Part shown: positions 8,687 through 19,767 of the stretch, piece after piece
Numbering within the stretch: the stretch's first letter is position 1
Layout: each line of letters starts with the position of its first letter
NCBI RefSeq assembly: GCF_000165395.2
Contig: NC_067396.1
Location: 992,001 to 1,056,000 of the forward strand
Source: Babesia bovis T2Bo
Lineage: Eukaryota; Apicomplexa; Aconoidasida; Piroplasmida; Babesiidae
Length of the DNA: 64,000 nucleotides
Reading direction: 5' to 3'
Notes under the pieces: generated by a model
What the model saw: the letters and a program-made list of their open reading frames with translations, nothing else
What the model was told of the DNA's origin: nothing
Database searches by the model: none
Translations under genes and position numbers: made by a program

Positions 8687-11600
8687 ATGGCCGTGAAAAG
8701 CGCTTTCACGCCGAAGGCGTCACTAACAGAGGCTCCCACCAACCTGAAGGAGGCCATTGACTGGGTCCTAAGGGTAACTGGTAGGGATGGTAAACCACTG
8801 AGTGGTGATGGTACGTTAATGTAGACACATAGATAGTATGCGCGCCCTTGAAGATAGTACCTGACACTGTCTATTACAGTGGCGCGCCCAGTAATATCGA
8901 ACTCACCACTCTACAGAATGCATATGTGGCCTGGCGGCAGCTGTGACTGACCTACTGCAGTCAGTACAACTACAGTACCATGGTAAGTAATCAGTACTAG
9001 GGTAGTACTGTCTAGTACCACTACTGGTATACAGTATCTCATGGTGTTCTATAGGATATCAAGGTGAAGCCAAGGACAATGGCGCCTCTCAACAGGACGT
9101 GACAAAACATCTCAAGGAACTATTCTCCCTAGTCCAGGGACTAGGTGGTACTGCAGTGGTCCGGACCTACATAGACCAGCTGGCACAGGTACTCAGTGCA
9201 CTCGTTGGGTGGAGTAAGATAGAGAAGTGTAGTAATGGTGGCAAGGACAAGTGCCAGAAGGATAACAAGGAACATCATGGCCAAAACAAGGACTGCGAGT
9301 ATCTAAAGGATGTGAGACGGAACGATCCGTGCACAGACTGTGGGTGTATGAAATGGGATGATCCCAAGGCGGACAGTAATGAAGGACACCACCTAGGAAG
9401 GAGGTGTACAAAGTGTAAGGATAGTGGTGGTAGCCAGGATTGTAACTGTGATAGTGGTGGTGGCTGTCAGGGTCCTGACCAGGAGTGTAAATGTGCTAAA
9501 GCAGGCAAATGCTGCAAGTGTGGTTGTAAGGGTGGGTGTAATAAGTGTGGGCAGAAGGATAGGGAGTGTAGCTGTGACGGTTATATGTCAGCATACCCTA
9601 GTACATCTTGTTATACAAGAATAGCATTCGTTGAGTCTAGATGGGTAGATAAAACACGTACGTGGAAAACGTTAGGGAGTTCTACCTTTCGTTCCAAATG
9701 TGCCCGTATCCTCCTAGGGTCAGTATGCCTCATATGGAGTGGACTCACTTATATGTATTGGACCGGGAAGTACACCAAGACCAGTCCATATTGGAACAAC
9801 CATATCCTGGATGGCAGTGGTCTGGATGATGGTACACTATCCCAATGGCTACAGGCCTTAGGGTTCCCTAGGGATATGCTTAATAATGGTGGGCCTGGAA
9901 ATAGGTTGGATGCTGTTATCACTAATGAGTTTAGGGATAAGTTTCTCTTGGGATTCCTGGAGCCTGGTGGCCTTGATAGTGGTGTTGTCAAGGACGACAA
10001 TGGTAATACTGCCAGAGCTCCTTTCGGCATGAACTATCCTGGGTTTATACACACTATACATAGGGATTCATTCAACACTGATCAGGCTACCGTATTTCCT
10101 AATGGCAATGGCAGTGGCACTACCTCTGGTACTACTAACCGAATCAGTGATACTGATCAGAACAAAAACGGTGCCATCTTCAAGCTCTACATTCTATCAT
10201 GTGCCTACTTTACTGGATTGCAGAAAAAGAATAGTGAGAGTACTACCAGTACTACCGCTAATAATCCTAAGACCATTCGGGAAATCCTATACTGGCTTAG
10301 TGCATTGCCCTATAGTCAGGCATACCCAAAGATACTGAAGCACGGTAAGCAAAGACTAAAAGAAGTGACCAAGAAAACCGGGGAAACTGAATCTGGTACT
10401 GACAATGACCAGAAACAACTCTCCTTCCTTCAAACAGGCCGTTCAGCTCCCATTACCGTCCATGAATACAACCTGTTTGCCCACTTCCAAGCAGTGACTC
10501 AGTACTGCCCACTGGTCCTCATAGGTATCCAGGGTGGAATACACAGTACCAACAACACTACTCCTGCCATTCACTCCTTATACGCCAACACGGAGTGTCA
10601 CTTCACCTATCCCACTGTGTCCATCCAAGCATACAACCAGGTGGTACACTACATTAGGGCTCTGTTCTACCAGCTGTACTTCCTTAGGAAGCAATGTGCC
10701 GTGAAAGTTAGTTCTGGAGGCAAATGGCGTGAATGTAGGTATGGTCATGGAGTGGTGTCCAAGGGGGTAATTAGCTGGATGTGCCTGGGGTGTGACCCCA
10801 TGGAACATGATAGGAATTATAGGGTGGAGAATATGAAGAAGGGATTGGATGAGATATTGAAGGGGTTAGTGAAAAAGGTGGAGGGAGAGGAGGAAGAGGA
10901 AGATGAAAAAGATCTTGCAGATGGGTTGAATACACTACTGGTTGCTATTGGTCAGGTAGTGGTACAATTGGGTAATGCCCAGGAGGCATTGGAAGGGAAG
11001 GATAAGGAGGGGATCAAGGGGGTTATAAAGAAACTGGAGGAGGCTAAGGGGAAACTGGAGACGGAGTTGACGAAGGTGAAGGATAGGCTGAATGGGAAAC
11101 TACAGGAGGCTACGAAGAAACTGGGGGAGCTGACGAAGGGTAGTGGTGGTAAAGAGAGTGGGTCAATAGCCTCAGTAACAGGCAGTGATGGACTAGATAA
11201 GGCAGCGAGTGACGATTTCGATCAGGGTAAGAACAGGATAAGTGAGGTTATCCATAAGGTACGGGAGGCATTGAAGGAAATACAGAAAGAACTGGGAGTT
11301 AGTAATTCATCATATTTAAACGGCAGCTTATCGGAATGGGTCGCAAACACACTTCATAAAACCATAGATCAGATCAAAGACATCTGCAACTCTCCCAAGT
11401 GCCCATCCTGTAAATCACACTCCACCAAGTGTGGCAAGGAGGGGAAGCCGACTATCTGTAAGACCTGTAATCAACAATACATGGACGGTAAACCTTCCCC
11501 CCTCCAGGCATTCCTCGAGGATAGGTTGCCAGGTTTTAGTTGTAGAGAGGTACCAGCAGACGAGGACCCCGAGTACCCACCTGCTGCAGATCACTTAGGA

Positions 11601-12827
11601 CACTGTAATGGCTCAGGCCAATGCTGCCCACTGCCAATGGGTTTTAGAGATCACTTCCAGCAAGGAATCACCCATACCGGTCAACGCCTTTATGGCATCC
11701 TCTACTTCTTTAGTAACGAGAACATGATGCAGTCGTGTGTCTATACACTAGTGAGAGTCACTGCAGCACTCAGTGCCACTACACCACAGGTATTGGGTGA
11801 TGTATTCGGGTTCTTTAGGGGTGGTGTAGGAAACAAGGATAGGGGAAAGACACCAAATGGGAGTGATGGGACTGCATGTAACCACGATGGAAATCCAAGT
11901 GGATCTTATGATGAGAACAAGGATAAGTACTTTTGCGGCTGGTGTGCCTCTGGGTTACGGGAAGAGGTAAAGAAGATTGAGTGGGTATTCAATGGGACGG
12001 AGGCGGGAGGACAGTACATGGGCAGTGTAGGAAAAGCACTAAGAGACATTAAGGGTGATAAAGGTGATAGTGGTGCCTCTCAACAACTCTCTCCATCAGC
12101 CCTTTCAACACTCACTGACGGTAACCACTACGTATCCCCCCTAACCGGTGAACTCTATACAGCAGTGAGTGCCACGTTCGGTGGAACATACCTCTCATGG
12201 GTACTATACCTATCAGATGCACTTGAAGGTGGACTACAGTCACTTGCTAGTGCATTCCAACAGATTGAATGCCGTGGCTGTACAGGGTGTGACCCCAATA
12301 AGTGCAAGAAGGGAGAGCATGGACAGGGTAGTGGACAGTGTGGATGCCAATCAATCGTATCATGTACCGGGGTACTGCCAGTATTGTATAGACATGGCTT
12401 CAGCTACGGTAACCCATTCAATCTGGAGGGGTACCACCAGAAGGATGGAAACAAGGAAGAACATGGTCAGTTCGACATCGAGAACAAGCATAATCCTAAG
12501 AATTGTCACCAATTTTTGGACAGTCTTAGTGCAGTGATCAATAAGAAGGAGAACGCCTCTCAGGAACATCCACTGACAAAGTTACTATCAGAAGTCGGCC
12601 AACTCCAATACGACATACGGCTCCCGTGGATCTTTGTACTGACCTTGGCGTGGCTAGTAGCGGTACTGTACCTAGCATTTGGTGCCATATGGCCACTGGA
12701 ATGGACACATATGAGGTCGCATTGGTTACGGGGTGGAGAACACCAGTGGCAATGTATGTGGTATAAGGTGATGACGGGGAGAAAGGGGGTGGAATTGATA
12801 GAGTATTTTGGTAGACAGGGAGTGTAG
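8687..12827 (+). CDS. ves1a: ves1-alpha-type variant surface antigen (VESA1a), full length
   Basis: This is an apparently intact large VESA1 subunit. Proposed exons are 8687-8810, 8917-8982 and 9055-12827, all joined in phase 1, giving 1320 residues. The ATG at 8687 was chosen because exon 1 matches the first exon of the beta gene (APTNLKEAIDWVLRVTG) and both introns have clean borders (gtacgt..tacag, gtaagt..atag). From N to C there is the conserved N-terminal block, a dense Cys/Lys-rich domain at about residues 120-240, the block TIREILYWLSALPYSQ, and an acidic/basic coiled-coil stretch at about 655-760. A second Cys-containing domain follows, then one membrane segment at about 1250-1275 and a short tail. 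There is no signal peptide, as is usual for the family. No frame break is seen in 3.9 kb, so it could be expressed or serve as a conversion donor. Confidence 0.93.
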
Positions 12828-13518
12828 TAGTGTATAGACAGTGGTAAATTATATACACCAGTATCACATACAACATATAGTCGCGCTATAGGCTGTGATC
12901 CCATCATGTGCATTAAAAGCGTACACATTCCAGTGAAACCAGTCCGTTGAACAGTGCTAATATAGAGTAATCGGAATATCTATGGAAGACTGGAGTTAGT
13001 CCACTGAGCAGGTAGTGATAACCCTTCCGTGGTACCACACACATTCAAATGCACTCAGTGGATTCCATGACATGGCAGTGACTGCAATAGGTAATGGTAC
13101 GTATGACGTACACACAGTACATTGTCTATTACATTGGGGGTTAGTGAGATAGTACACTCACTGTCAATGTGACACCGTTTTTCATAGTAGTTTAGTAATC
13201 ACAGTGACCCAGGAACTACCACTGGGATGGCATTACATGGTTATCAGGGTCGGAACAGCTAGTCCAGGAATCTACGTCTAGTGAGCTGTATCTTAAGCTA
13301 TACTGTCTAGATGGAAGACGTTCTAATGGGTGACTGAATTGATGATGTAGGTCCTCGCAGGGAATGTTTATTGCCACTGGTGGTGTATGATTAGTATTGA
13401 TTTATGTAGTGCCCGGAGAGGGATATGGAGGTGGGAGTGAAAGGCGTTACAGTTATTAGCGTGTCCTGGCTTTAAACGAACCATGGAGTTGCGTTAATGA
13501 GGTAGGGCAGCTTGTGTT
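12828..13518. other. ves1-alpha 3' flank and edge of the ves locus
   Basis: I see no gene here. About 12850-13140 is a diverged copy of the flank at 740-1010. After roughly 13200 the resemblance to ves flanks ends and the sequence becomes ordinary AT-rich intergenic DNA, marking the border between the variable block and the core genome. Confidence 0.6.
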
Positions 13519-14090
13519 TTACAAACCAGTCATTATGGTAAAGGTTACAGCAGCTTTCTCCATGTGCTGAACACAAGAATAACTCCGCCAGTCAAACACT
13601 TTTGCTAGCCTATATGAGTACCATTGACGCGGTATATCCCCTCGACTTGTAACAACGCGGAAAAGAATATACTCCAACCAAAGGGTATCATCATCTGGAC
13701 CGCCGCATAGTACACAACGGAACACATAGAACCATACTAGAAATTAACGACGTGAATCAATAGCATATCGCCCTTCAGGATGAACGTAAATAAGTTTTTG
13801 TAGGATTGAAGCTTTAACCTTTTATGGATGGTATATATACGTGGACCAGCAACATGCCGAACAGATATCCTGATATTTATCACTGTGAAACCACCCGCGA
13901 AATCCAGACGTTATATAATGTTAGAACGATTGTGCACGTATACCAACATGTTAATACTAGATTATTTAGTATTATGTATATAATGCTACCGAAAAAGCGG
14001 TATACCCCTACGGATGATAACGATATAACAAAACCACTACAATGCGAAAGGAATGAATTGTTGAATCAGTATCTACCTTCAAATTGTTGA
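13519..14090 (-). CDS. possible multi-exon membrane protein gene, unresolved
   Basis: Several open stretches on the minus strand look coding. One hydrophobic frame runs roughly 14080-13880 without a start codon. Another covers 13743-13519, rich in Trp and Tyr (..LCGGPDDDTLWLEYILFRVV..), and is preceded by a possible acceptor (tttctag) near 13744. I could not join them in a consistent phase or find a start. This could be a small multi-pass membrane protein with three or four exons, a decayed gene next to the ves locus, or chance. A short plus-strand frame at 13824-14090 overlaps and looks less likely. Confidence 0.3.
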
Positions 14091-14214
14091 CGGCCATGAA
14101 TCATATATAGGCCAATGCGGTTGCGATAATTTAGCCGACTTATTCGTTCACCAAAATTCATGACAGCTGGAATATATTTGACGCCTAAGTAAAATTTGCC
14201 ACTCAAGGGTTAAA

Positions 14215-14873
14215 CTAACCATGAAGGGTATCAGATATTAATTTTAGTGCAATAGATTTCACGCTCCATTTGACATCTTCCCGAAAAATAAGGTAGTGTA
14301 TGTTTATGTATATACCTGAAACAATTTTAGTTATACGAATGATAAAATACCATCAATTTCCACGCGCATCTTAAGTGCACTACTTAATATTTCCAAATTT
14401 CTTTTGCAAGGTGAATACGTCGCACGTTGGTTTATAATGGATGCCACTTTGTAAGATATAAATAAAATAGCAATGACACACCTATAAGATTATACCGGTC
14501 AATAGAGCGCCACCATACGTTTTCCCAAAAACAGTGCTGATTAATAATTTTACCAATTCTTTCTTTATATAACAACATCTTGTAATCGAAATCTTCCTCT
14601 ATATAGCGAATAAAAAAAGCACCTATCGCTGTTAAAAGTAAATGTCAACAAATACACACTACCTGAGCGTGCGCATTTTGATGACTTCCTTAGATTGTTA
14701 ATTCGCTCCTTCCTCTGTTCCGCACGACCTGTATCATCCATTTTACAAAGAATGAACTCACGAGAGACGTAAGATAATGACCTAGAGTGTACCTCGTTAA
14801 TCGAGTCCAGAAACTTTCGGACCCTCAACAGTTTTAATTTAGATTTAACACCTAAAATATTAAACATATTCAT
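14215..14873 (-). CDS. conserved-looking protein of unknown function, 4 exons
   Basis: I do not recognise this protein. Exons 14873-14663, 14628-14482, 14446-14351 and 14315-14215 join in phase 1 at each junction with GT..AG introns of 34-35 nt. They give 184 residues from ATG 14873 to TAG 14215. The sequence is basic near the N-terminus, with no signal peptide or membrane segment, and ends with a W/F/L-rich block. The consistent phase across three introns is the main evidence that it is real. It is the first confidently modelled gene outside the ves block. Confidence 0.6.
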
Positions 14874-15161
14874 CTAACGAATCGTATGTCATCCTAATAA
14901 ACTCTTTTGTTGATTCAGTGAGGCCCCAAACACATTTAAAAATCTTGTGTGGGATATCGATAGTTTAATGACCTCATGAATCCAGGAATCGGCTGAGTTT
15001 ACAACACCATTAAATTGCAGAAACAAGCAAATAAATATTGGCTTCTTGGGTGGCTAATCAAACTACCAGGATTGCCTCACGTTACCCACAAGACAGCTAC
15101 ATTTCTCGCGACAAGAGTAAATAAATTTCTGCTCATAGGAACGTTCATTAATGTCCAGCCG

Positions 15162-16095
15162 ATGCCTTTGAACATGTCTGAAAATATGCAGAGCCTCTAT
15201 GGAGGAGCTATTCAATGTCATATACCGGAAAATTTTTTCGATCTGAGGTTCGTGAGACCTAGAATTAAAAGGCTACACATATGAAACGTATTTTTACATA
15301 CATACACACAATATATATAACAGCAAATTTATGTAGATACATCTAACATTGTTATTACACATTTGACCGTATTATATGCTTCCCATAGAGTTATACACAT
15401 ATGCAGCGATATTCTCCCTGTTCCTGATCATCAGGAAGTCTTTGTTCACCATATAGGGAATGTATACGATAATGATGATATATGCAACAAAACCCGTGAC
15501 GCTATATTGTCATTTGAGATAATAGAGCAGATCAGTAGGGATGGAGAAGATTTGGCGAGGTAGTTTAACAATATTAAAAATCTGACTGTAGTATGATGAC
15601 ATAAGCATGCATCAAAGTAGTTTAACAAAGCGGCTATATGATGTATATGATATTCATTTCAATTCCAAGTAGGATTATTTTAAAAGATCTGGCACGCTGC
15701 AACGAATCCGTACATCATAAGCTTCTTACATACGCGCCACTGGCCTTAAAAGACGCAGACAGGTATATTATAAAAACGTCGAACACATTATATACAGTAC
15801 TCACCCGTTAAAAGGCATTTTGGTTACAGGCATTATGGATGTCATAAAAGGAAACGTCCATTACAATGGAATTGTAATATCGACCTCGATTTTTATATAT
15901 ATATTACGGCTACCAGGTAACTTTAAATATCAGACGTTAAATGTCATAGAGCACCGAGCGGACATTTTAGTGATATACCAATTTCCAGTAGATATAACTA
16001 CAGATACGGAGCGCGAACTCAAAGCCTTCCAAGATATATTGAAGACCCTTAGAATTGTAGATAGAAGCTTATTTGCACACCGCATACCAACTTAA
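15162..16095 (+). CDS. MOG1: MOG1-like Ran-binding protein
   Basis: MOG1 binds the GTPase Ran and promotes nucleotide release, supporting nuclear import. Exons 15162-15247, 15407-15559, 15673-15762 and 15798-16095 give 208 residues, close to the family size. The N-terminal signature LYGGAI followed by the PVPDHQEVF block, formed across the first junction, is typical of MOG1. So is the later HPLKGILVTGIMD stretch formed at the last junction. The third intron is only 35 nt. Alternative in-frame ATGs at 15174 and 15186 would shorten the N-terminus slightly. The gene converges on SEC61 alpha. Confidence 0.8.
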
Positions 16096-16143
16096 CTACA
16101 ATATACCACTTATAGTACACAATGCATTAAATTATAGGTTTTA

Positions 16144-17994
16144 TCATGTGTACATTAGGGAACCGCTTCTTTCTTGCTCTTTCGCCATCATCTCATGGTA
16201 CTGATAAATGATGGTTACGGCAAGTAAAATACCAGTCCCACTTCCTAGAGCCCCCAGAAAATCCGCAAGAATAGTCAAAGCTCCGATACACATTCCACCG
16301 AATGCAGCTGCAGTGGGAATATATCTACCGAATACCTTAGTTAAAGACGGCGGCGAATCACGGTAACCCACCATCCCGATTCTTTGATCTCTTAGTTGCC
16401 TGGCAACGTCCTTGGCCGATGAACCAGATATCTCAATCCATGTCTTAGAAAAAACAGCACAGGATACCAAAACAAAAGTAATGTAGACTAAAGTGTGGAT
16501 GGGATCGTTTATTATTTCCTTAAAGTTAATCGGCGGGGAAATATAGTATGCGATACCTCCGACGGGAACTGATGATCCATGCTCCGTTTCTTGCCATTGT
16601 CCCAAAATATTAGCAAAGAGATTATTTTTAAACCTCCTATATATAAGTTGAGAAAAGAAATACAAATTCGAAACGAGTGCAGTTTGCAGAATAATGGGAA
16701 TGTTCGAGGTATAAAACAACTTTATAGGATAAGTACTTCTTTGTCCCCTCATATTTTGATACTTTATTGGAAGATCGACCCTAAAACCTTGAAGGTATAT
16801 TACTATTGTGAAAATAAGAGCCGTAGCAAGGAGGTTCGTCACATTTGGAGCATGTGAACGATAAAATGCATCCCTGAAGGCCGACAATTTGTTACCTTTA
16901 GTGAAGAAACAGTAGAATAGGGATATCAAAGCACCTTCAAATTCAGTTCCCTTATCTGTACTAATCGTAGTTGGACTAAAAGCCTTCCACAGAATGGTCT
17001 CACATATGTTAGTGGCAATAAAAAGCGATATTCCCGAGCCTAATCCATAACCCTTTTGCAACATTTCATCAAACAATATAACAATTACACCCGCCATAAA
17101 TAGCTGTAAGATGATTACGGTACTCTTAAAAATGCCAATCTCAGAAACTGGACCATACATACCGCTCACTACATATGCCACAGCCTCACCGAGCGTGACT
17201 AACAGTCCAAACACTGCAAATAATCAGTCGTGAAAGTCAATGTATAACACCTATGAAATAAACATACATTTTTCTGCAGCCTGATATAGATCTCTATCTT
17301 CTTTTAATGACTGATCAACGTCGATTATCTTCGAACCAGCCAATAATTGCATTACCATAGACGAAGTCACAATGGGCGATATACCCAATTCCATAAGGGT
17401 ACCTCTGTTAGAAGCTAAAATAACTCTCATCCAATAAAATGGATCTGAAGACTTGTTTGTCACTGCTCCATAGATTGGAATTTGACAACACACGAGGAAT
17501 ACAAAGAGAGAAACACCCGTCCACATCAACATCTCCTTGAATGGCACCTGAGATGTTTATGTAAAAAGTATTTGTAATATGACGTAAATACTTTAAAAGA
17601 AGAATCGTATGCAACCAAAATGTTATATGCGAGAATATGCATTCAATAAATAACAAGGAGGACATCAGTTATACATACACAACAAAACCGACATTCTAAA
17701 TAACAAATGTAACGCATTATCTCCACCTTTTATCTCTAAATGGCAAGACAAATGGTATTAGACGTAGTCCATACAATATTAAAGTTAATAACACACACCT
17801 TTCTTGTTGGCGTCCGTATCTCGGGGAGAATGGGCATAATAGGCTTGATTAAGTTTAAGAACCGAACTGAACACAACAATAAAAACGTCAACCATAAAAT
17901 TGAACACAACATACAGAGGCCATGTTGTCATCATAGCATAAGACACATTATGATACCTGTTCAACATATAAAGCGACTTACAACCTTTAGCCAT
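16144..17994 (-). CDS. SEC61A: SEC61 alpha, ER translocon channel
   Basis: This is the pore-forming subunit of the ER protein translocation channel. Exons 17994-17985, 17866-17799, 17547-17268 and 17213-16144 give 475 residues, the usual length. Exon 1 is only 10 nt (ATG plus two codons and one base). Exon 2 carries the family N-terminus ([15 protein letters not shown]), in a frame where a different, unrelated open frame is longer. Conserved blocks follow, such as [19 protein letters not shown] and [13 protein letters not shown], with ten hydrophobic segments expected. All exported parasite proteins with signal peptides pass this channel. It converges on MOG1 and is divergent from V-ATPase E. 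Confidence 0.93.
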
Positions 17995-18195
17995 CTTGCT
18001 AATCATCCGATATGAATAATACAAATTTGAACGATGTGATTGTTACTAATTTCGGGTTTTGTACACGATCCCCCACCTAATAGGTGACCGAGGCGATCGA
18101 CGCGCTCATTGGCACTTTCACTTTGAGTTGTATATCGCATAACATGCAAAATTCACGTTAATATAGAAAAGCGGAATTGAATTGCAATCATCAAA

Positions 18196-19121
18196 ATGGT
18201 AAGTGACACATACGACGATATTTTGTGTATCTCATTTGATGGAGATGTTAAATGGTATATGCAAAATTCTCATGTTACATTATTTCAATATGCACCCTTA
18301 TTATTTTATTTCAATTTATTTATTTTTAACACATACCAACATATTTGTTTTTACTATGTATTTGCAACGCTGAATAGAAATATCATAGAAGACTAGTGTA
18401 GATGATACCATATGACACTGCCTAGTTGTTAACAATTTAATTGATGAATATATATGAGTAGGATGATATAGAGGCACAGCGTCAGATCAAGCAGATGGTA
18501 AACTTCATTCTGAATGAGGCGAAGGATAAGGCCGAAGAAATAGAGTCAAGCGCAATTGAAGATTTCAATGTGCAAAAGATGACGCTATTTCAACAAAAAA
18601 AGGATGAGATCAAATTAAAAATTACTAGAAAGATAAGCATGTTAAAACTTGAGAAGATAAGGGCTCATAACTCTGCCTCAAGGGAGATCCAGGATCATGT
18701 AGTAAGACATCAAGCTACCATGATAGAAACCATTGCAATGGAGGCCATGGAAAAAATCAAAGCGCAAATGTCTAACGTTGAGGATTACAGGGCTGCACTA
18801 GTCTTGTTAATACTAAAAGGGCTTATGTCGCTGGCCAGCAGTAATGTACTCATTAGGTGCCGCAAAGAAGATGTAGGCATAGTACAACAAAGCATTGAAC
18901 AGGCAAAGGTACAATATCAAAAAATGGCACGTGAAACTTTTGGAACATCATCTGATCTAAATGCATCGATCGACTCAGATACATACTTACCACCCGAAAA
19001 AATAGGTGTCATAGTAACAACGCACAATGGAAAGGTAGAATGCAACTGTACCTTTGCGTCTAGATTACAAGCATATTGTGAGAAACTCATTCCCGAATTT
19101 AAAACTGCAATATTCAAGTAA
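18196..19121 (+). CDS. V-type ATPase subunit E
   Basis: Subunit E is part of the peripheral stalk of the proton-pumping vacuolar ATPase. The family N-terminus (DDIEAQRQIKQMVNFILNEA) is reached only if exon 1 is the bare start codon ATG at 18196-18198, followed by a 263-nt intron (gtaagt..gagtag) and exon 2 from 18462 to 19121. This gives 220 residues, the normal size. The N-terminal half is a charged coiled coil and the C-terminal half the globular head. Starting at the later ATG (18495) would lose eleven conserved residues. Confidence 0.9.
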
Positions 19122-19275
19122 GCGACATAAAATAAGGACAGAACTTTTGGCACAACATTCTACTCCGCATCATTATAACATTACAGATTAGGAATTAGTG
19201 CGCCCAACGTACCGCCGGGTTTGACACAATTAATATATGATTACAATGATACATCATAATCTAACATGATATACA

Positions 19276-19767
19276 TTATTTTCTTTGATACGATCCCTTT
19301 AGTGATTTAATTGACCTAATTTTATTTAGATCCAAGCGTCGCTGTTCTTCTGTCTTTAAATTATCTATTCGACCTGTTAGGAGGAGGTTTTTTTTTAAAA
19401 TTTCAGCAGCGGTTTTCGCTCTGTTAAATCCATAAGCACATTTAAACCTTCTCATTCGATGGATTTTATTTTCATACCAATGCGTTGACCACACTTGCAA
19501 TCTGTTATAAACTGAAGATTAATGCGTTGAAGCCGTAAATAATAGACCACTAAAGCTATTAATGCAAACATAATACGCATGATAGAATCCTTATCACTTG
19601 TAAACGTACCTGTGATAATAATTCACAGATTTTTCTTTTGAAACTACATTTGGCACTGAATTATTCAAGATATTGTATTTTCTAGTTCTCCAAACATTCT
19701 GTTTGCTTGAGAAGCCAAAAGGAAAATCTGAGCCTAAAAAATCGCCGCTACGAGACGATTCTATCAT
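19276..19767 (-). CDS. small basic protein with an AP2-like segment
   Basis: Exons 19767-19610 and 19501-19276 join in phase 2 and give 127 residues. The C-terminal half contains the pattern VWSTHWYENK..RRFKCAYGFNRAKTAAE. It recalls the W-x-W, R-x-F and YGF..A..A spacing of apicomplexan AP2 domains and ends in basic helices. It is very short for a transcription factor. AP2-like modules have also been reported in apicomplexan mitochondrial ribosomes, so it may be a structural organellar protein. The assignment rests on pattern likeness only. Confidence 0.5.

Noticed and set aside
17785..18024. Minus-strand hydrophobic frame of 79 codons as its own gene
   Set aside because: It covers the first exons and intron of SEC61 alpha, whose conserved N-terminus is in another frame of the same DNA.
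18199..18396. Open frame continuing from the V-ATPase E start codon
   Set aside because: It is intron sequence. The conserved N-terminus continues only at 18462 after splicing.
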